From assembly GCF_000166415.1 (NCBI RefSeq), contig NC_014654.1, forward strand, positions 1,612,001-1,676,000: a DNA stretch of 64,000 nucleotides. Direction: 5' to 3'. A program made the position numbers and the translations under genes. Each line of letters begins with the position of its first letter. The stretch's first letter is position 1. The notes beneath the pieces were generated by a model. The model worked only from the letters and a program-made list of their open reading frames with translations, searched no databases and was not told the DNA's origin. Below are positions 59,983 through 64,000 of the stretch, piece after piece. The stretch is from Halanaerobium hydrogeniformans. Its GTDB lineage: Bacteria > Bacillota > Halanaerobiia > Halanaerobiales > Halanaerobiaceae.

Positions 59983-60971
59983 TAATCTCCCTCCTCAATA
60001 ATTCTATTGGCCAGATTATGACTATCGTATTGAATTGTATTATTCACTTTAATCTGTCTTCCTTTATAATAAATACTTTCATCAAAATATTTATTTAAAG
60101 CAGTTAAAAATATTTCCTTACCTTTTTTGTTTAAAGTCACTCCACCTTTTATTTGATCAAAATATGATTTTCTTACTTTTTTACGACTAAATAATTTCAT
60201 TACTATCCTATCAATATGGTGCCTGTAAATTTCAATAAAATCAAAAACAAAAGATTTTTTATTATAACCATCTGTATGTAGTATTCCGACATATGGATCC
60301 AGACCAGCAATTATTAAAGCTTTTTCTACCTTGCCATATAAAACTCCATAACCATAATTTAATAAACAATTGAATTCATCTTCAGCAGGTCTAAAGGTTC
60401 TTTTCCCAAACTTATACCGGTCTGGCAATAGATAATTTAAAGCATTAAAATACCTTTTAGAGATATTCCCTTCATAACCCATGATTGAATTACGCATAAT
60501 TTCTACTGGACCTGTTAATTTAGGGATTTTATCTTTTATTTTTTCCATTTCTTCTATAGTTTCAAATAAATAATTTTGCTTTTCTTCTCCTCTTTTAATG
60601 CCAAGATCATAAAGATGTTTAATCATATTTTCAGCCTTTTCTATCATAATTTCCTTAATTATTTCAGTCCCCTCTTCACTGTCTGCCAATTCCAACTGAC
60701 GGCGTCTAATATAAGTAGTACTGCCAAGTTTAGAATGCCAGACTTTACCCATAGACCTCCCGAAATGATCTAGAAACTGTATTTCTATGTTATTTTCCAG
60801 GGCCAGCTTAACTGCGTCGCTACTGATAGCTGCTCCTGTAGTAATTAATATAGAGTCAACTTTTTTAGCAGAAACTCTTTTCTTTTTATCATCAGCTTTT
60901 ATTTCAAAAGAACTCTGTTCAACATGGAGATAGCTGCCGTAGGTATTAATGATCAGCTGCATGATTTTCAC
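59982..60971 (-). CDS. cas1: CRISPR integrase Cas1 (type I-B)
   Basis: A 329-residue Cas1 with an N-terminal beta domain ('LIINTYGSYLHVEQSSFEIK') and a C-terminal helical metal-dependent domain. The active site residues are Glu in 'DEFNCLLNYGYGVLYGKVEKAL', His in 'PYVGILHTDGYNKKSFVFD', and Asp in 'FDFIEIYR'. Length and motifs are complete. It lies between cas3 and cas2. Confidence 0.96.
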   Translation of the reverse strand: MKIMQLIINTYGSYLHVEQSSFEIKADDKKKRVSAKKVDSILITTGAAISSDAVKLALENNIEIQFLDHFGRSMGKVWHSKLGSTTYIRRRQLELADSEEGTEIIKEIMIEKAENMIKHLYDLGIKRGEEKQNYLFETIEEMEKIKDKIPKLTGPVEIMRNSIMGYEGNISKRYFNALNYLLPDRYKFGKRTFRPAEDEFNCLLNYGYGVLYGKVEKALIIAGLDPYVGILHTDGYNKKSFVFDFIEIYRHHIDRIVMKLFSRKKVRKSYFDQIKGGVTLNKKGKEIFLTALNKYFDESIYYKGRQIKVNNTIQYDSHNLANRIIEEGD

Positions 60972-60986
60972 ATCCTCAAAAATTAA

Positions 60987-63446
60987 TTAAAAGAAAGTTT
61001 CAGTTTCAATTTCCCGTCTTTTAAACCCTGTGTTTAAGTTATATACATCTTCAATCTGAAATGGGCTTATATAATTAAAGTTATTTTTTAACTGCTCATC
61101 GCCAAGATGCTTTTCAGCAGTGAATTTGGGAATAGTAATTACATAAGATAAAAATTCTTTCTTAATATTTTCAAATTTAGCTTTTTTAAGCATAAATTCT
61201 TCAATATTATAACTTTCTAGACCACTGATTTCTTTATACTCTTCCCAGAGCTCTTCAGCGTCTTCATCTACTGCCATAAACAAATTAACTGTATTATAAT
61301 CATCAGTAATCAACCTAAATATTTCTTCTTTTTCGTCTTTAAAGAAAGATTTTTCATATTTCAAATTTTTAATTTTACTAATCAATGTTTCTGAATTATC
61401 ATTACTTTTTAGTTCGTTTATTTTGTTAAAGTATTTTTGATTCATTTCAAAAAAATCATTTTCTCTAACTATCTCAGGCAGTTCAGTAATAATATCAGAA
61501 GTGATTTTTAATAAAAAATTATCATAAATATAAGATGCATAATCTTTATTATTATGATTTTCATTTACTAATCTAAACAATTTGACTGTACCCCTATTTT
61601 CAGGGTCAAAGTTTCTATTACACCTACCACAGGACTGATTTATAGAATCTAAAGGAGCAAAATCTCTATAAACTCTATCTAAATCAATATCTACCCCTGC
61701 CTCTACCATCTGGGTTGAAACTATAATTTGTCTTTTCTTCTTACCGATTTTTTTTATTCTTTTCTGCCTTTCTTTAGGTATAATATTGCTTGATAAATAA
61801 ATCAATTCTCCATTAATAATTTCCTCGTTGATTAATTTTTCAATATAATTAAATATATGGATTGAACTCTTAATTGTATTAAGAATAATTAAGAAGCTTC
61901 GATCATAAAATTCTATGAATTCCTCTTCTATAAAATCTTTAAACTGCTCTAATGTAAGCGGCTGCTTAAACATAGTGGTGTCTAAATTTATCCGATCAAA
62001 AAATTTAAAATAATCTCTTTTACTTGTAGCTAATTCTTTAATTTCTTGCTCTTTTTCATTATAAATCAAAGGCATTGTAGCAGTTAGAAATATAAAATAA
62101 CAATTTAATTTTTTAGCCATATCTGATAAAAACTCTTTAATAAGTTTCCAGTATTTATGAGGAATATTCTGTACCTCATCTAAAATAATAATAGAATTGC
62201 AAATATTATTAAATTTAATCAAACTACGATTGCGGTTGGAAAAAATTGAATGCAGGAGCTGAACAAAGGTGGTAACAACTATTTCGGACTGCCAGCTTTC
62301 TATTAAATGCTTTGAAATATCGTAATCTAATTTCTGACTTTCCTTGTCTTCCTCATTTAAATAATAATTTTTAGCATTTAAATAATGATGTTTAATTATT
62401 TTTGTACTATCAACTTTCATATCGGAATGATTTAAAACATCTAAAAAGACATCATAATTTTGATCAATTATTGAAGTGAAAGGCAGTGCATAAATTATTC
62501 TAAAATCTTGAGAAATTTTATTTCTTAATTTTAAAGCAGCAGAAAAAACAGAAAGAGTTTTTCCAGCTCCTGTTGGAACATTTATAGATAAAATACGTTC
62601 ATTTTCAATATTTATGTTTTCAATTTGATTGACAACTTCATCATAAATTTGATTTCTCTTTATATTGATTTTACTATCTGGTTGATTCCACCCTTTTAAA
62701 TTTCTATAATTATTTACTAAATCATCAGGTAAATCACTTCTGTTTAAAGCAACTTCTTTTAAATCTTTAAAGCTGTAACCTTTGCTATAAAATATAGCCT
62801 CTGCTTTATCGGCAAAAATTAAAATGGAAAATAATAAATTGGAAATCAAATAGTAGTTAAAATCTTTATTAGGTTTGTTTTTAAAAGTTCTCAAATTTTT
62901 TCTGAATCTCCAATTTGTAAACTTATTTTTCAGATCATCAAAATCAATCGATGATGGTTTAAAATCAAAATCACTAATTTCAACACTTATACTATCTAAC
63001 TCATTAAAATCTAAAGCTTCAAATTGTTTTCTTAACTTTGGCCAATCACTCTCATCAAATTTAAGCATATTATCTAAGTCTTTGAAATTACTGTGATGAC
63101 GATAAACAGTTATAAAAACAATCCAGACCAAAATGTCATCTTCTAAAATCTGATCTGCAAATTGGTAGGCTAATAAAGAAGAAATATGGCTATGTTTACT
63201 CAGTTCTTGATTAAATTCACCTTCTTTATTCGACAATTTATTCCCAAATGAACTCTTCTCTAATTTAATCTGAAAATAATCTGTAGCTTTTCCAAAGTCA
63301 TGTGTCAATAAAATAATTGACAAAGCTTTTTCAATTTCAGCCAAGTTAGCGAAATTTAATTTTTTTCTTGCAAAAATTTCTTTACCAAGCATATATACAT
63401 TATTCAAATGATCAATTAAAAATTTTTCTGGATGAGAATATAACAT
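60987..63446 (-). CDS. cas3: CRISPR nuclease-helicase Cas3
   Basis: An 819-residue Cas3 that unwinds and degrades target DNA after Cascade binding. The N-terminal HD nuclease domain (about 1-230) shows 'YSHPEKFLIDHLNNV' and 'LLTHDFGKATDYFQ', with later 'HSHISSLLAYQFA'. The SF2 helicase has Walker A 'NVPTGAGKTLSV', motif II 'IILDEVQNIP' (DEVQ), motif III 'LTATMP', and motifs V-VI 'VSTQMVEAGVDIDLD' and 'QSCGRCNRN'. HD and helicase are fused. It lies 18 bases after cas5. Confidence 0.96.
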   Translation of the reverse strand: MLYSHPEKFLIDHLNNVYMLGKEIFARKKLNFANLAEIEKALSIILLTHDFGKATDYFQIKLEKSSFGNKLSNKEGEFNQELSKHSHISSLLAYQFADQILEDDILVWIVFITVYRHHSNFKDLDNMLKFDESDWPKLRKQFEALDFNELDSISVEISDFDFKPSSIDFDDLKNKFTNWRFRKNLRTFKNKPNKDFNYYLISNLLFSILIFADKAEAIFYSKGYSFKDLKEVALNRSDLPDDLVNNYRNLKGWNQPDSKINIKRNQIYDEVVNQIENINIENERILSINVPTGAGKTLSVFSAALKLRNKISQDFRIIYALPFTSIIDQNYDVFLDVLNHSDMKVDSTKIIKHHYLNAKNYYLNEEDKESQKLDYDISKHLIESWQSEIVVTTFVQLLHSIFSNRNRSLIKFNNICNSIIILDEVQNIPHKYWKLIKEFLSDMAKKLNCYFIFLTATMPLIYNEKEQEIKELATSKRDYFKFFDRINLDTTMFKQPLTLEQFKDFIEEEFIEFYDRSFLIILNTIKSSIHIFNYIEKLINEEIINGELIYLSSNIIPKERQKRIKKIGKKKRQIIVSTQMVEAGVDIDLDRVYRDFAPLDSINQSCGRCNRNFDPENRGTVKLFRLVNENHNNKDYASYIYDNFLLKITSDIITELPEIVRENDFFEMNQKYFNKINELKSNDNSETLISKIKNLKYEKSFFKDEKEEIFRLITDDYNTVNLFMAVDEDAEELWEEYKEISGLESYNIEEFMLKKAKFENIKKEFLSYVITIPKFTAEKHLGDEQLKNNFNYISPFQIEDVYNLNTGFKRREIETETFF

Positions 63447-63464
63447 ATAATCATCCTTTCTAAG

Positions 63465-64000
63465 TTATAAAAACAAAAGCCTGTTATTATTAGAATCCTT
63501 ATAATATTTATTAACATTTACTTTAATACTTTTACCATTTTTTTCAAATAAAACCTGTGCATAATCAGTTACAGTCCTATCACTTTTCATTTCCACAGCA
63601 ATTTTATCACTAAAATATTCTCGACCATTCTGACTAAAATCAATATCACCTTTGCTGATATTTTCTGTATCAATTCTCATTACAGTATTAATTTCTTGCC
63701 AGCTGTTTTCGTTAATTTTTTCTACTTCTATTTCCTCAATATACTTAAAGTTAGCAAGATTTTCGCTTAATCCCAGGGATATTGAATATACAGTTTTATG
63801 ATTTTTCAATTTTTCTTTAAGATTATTATATAAATCTTCATCCTGATGCATAAAATATATTCTATATTTAGCATCTTTTAAAAATTCAGTTTTAATCTGG
63901 GTTCTGGTTTCAATTTGAGACATTAAAGCAGCTTTTTTAGTATCAATTAAATTTAAATTTATCCTTGTTTTATTAACAGGATTTTTAATTTGTATCGCTA
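63465..64000 (-). CDS. cas5: CRISPR Cascade subunit Cas5 (type I-B), 5' end outside the window
   Basis: The visible part encodes the C-terminal three quarters of a Cas5: 'IETRTQIKTEFLKDAKYRIYFMHQDEDLY', 'VYSISLGLSENLANFKYIEEI' and a beta-rich end. An internal ATG exists at 63923, but the frame continues without a stop to the edge, encoding 'IQIKNPVNKTRINLNLIDTK', which is the expected N-terminal Cas5 sequence. The real start therefore lies beyond 64000, and cas7 and cas8b probably precede it. Confidence 0.88.
   Translation of the reverse strand, partial: AIQIKNPVNKTRINLNLIDTKKAALMSQIETRTQIKTEFLKDAKYRIYFMHQDEDLYNNLKEKLKNHKTVYSISLGLSENLANFKYIEEIEVEKINENSWQEINTVMRIDTENISKGDIDFSQNGREYFSDKIAVEMKSDRTVTDYAQVLFEKNGKSIKVNVNKYYKDSNNNRLLFL

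Noticed and set aside
63465-63923. A 152-residue complete protein starting at 63923
   Set aside because: The frame continues upstream to the window edge with Cas5-like sequence, so this ATG is internal.

Overview
The window is a low-GC Firmicutes chromosome segment, most likely from a halophilic anaerobe of the order Halanaerobiales (Halanaerobium or a relative). This is inferred from the AT-rich sequence, the acidic proteins, the Firmicutes-type order alaS-ireB-ruvX-DUF1292-mltG-trmR-U32, T-box and M-box leaders, and type IV pilus genes. No taxonomic search was possible.

From 1 to about 36,300 the region is conserved housekeeping sequence, almost all on the minus strand. It holds a pilB-pilT-pilC operon with a sigma-H-like promoter, then aroE, a Crp/Fnr regulator, a Fur-family regulator, an AbrB-like regulator and a SleB-type hydrolase. 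Next comes the alaS-to-U32 block, which includes a probable tRNA wobble-uridine hydroxylation/methylation pair. It is followed by tyrS, a class A PBP, mutS2-polX-cvpA-zapA-pheT-pheS (Phe T-box), an rRNA methyltransferase, rplT-rpmI-infC with a structured leader, a nitroreductase, a racemase and thrS (Thr T-box). Eight minus-strand tRNA genes lie in two clusters, and one tRNA-Leu lies on the plus strand. Many sigma-A promoters with 17-bp spacers and intrinsic terminators can be read directly.

From about 36,300 to 53,200 the region is accessory and rearranged. An MgtC transporter gene sits behind an M-box magnesium riboswitch. A three-gene block (secreted alkaline phosphatase, YibE/F membrane protein, LRR lipoprotein) is present twice in the same orientation. 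The copies are separated and broken by mobile DNA: a dead IS200/IS605 element plus a miniature version of its ends, an IS30 element with 22-bp direct repeats, an IS3 element inserted into a decayed class-C-like group II intron, and an internally deleted IS256 element. The two LRR genes are almost identical at both ends but strongly diverged in the central repeats.

From 53,300 to the end is an unrecognised helical protein followed by a CRISPR-Cas type I-B locus. The array has 49 apparently identical 37-bp repeats and 48 spacers. The adjacent minus-strand cas operon reads cas5 (cut by the window edge)-cas3-cas1-cas2-cas4-cas6, then a leader, then the array. The interference genes cas7 and cas8 should lie just beyond position 64,000.
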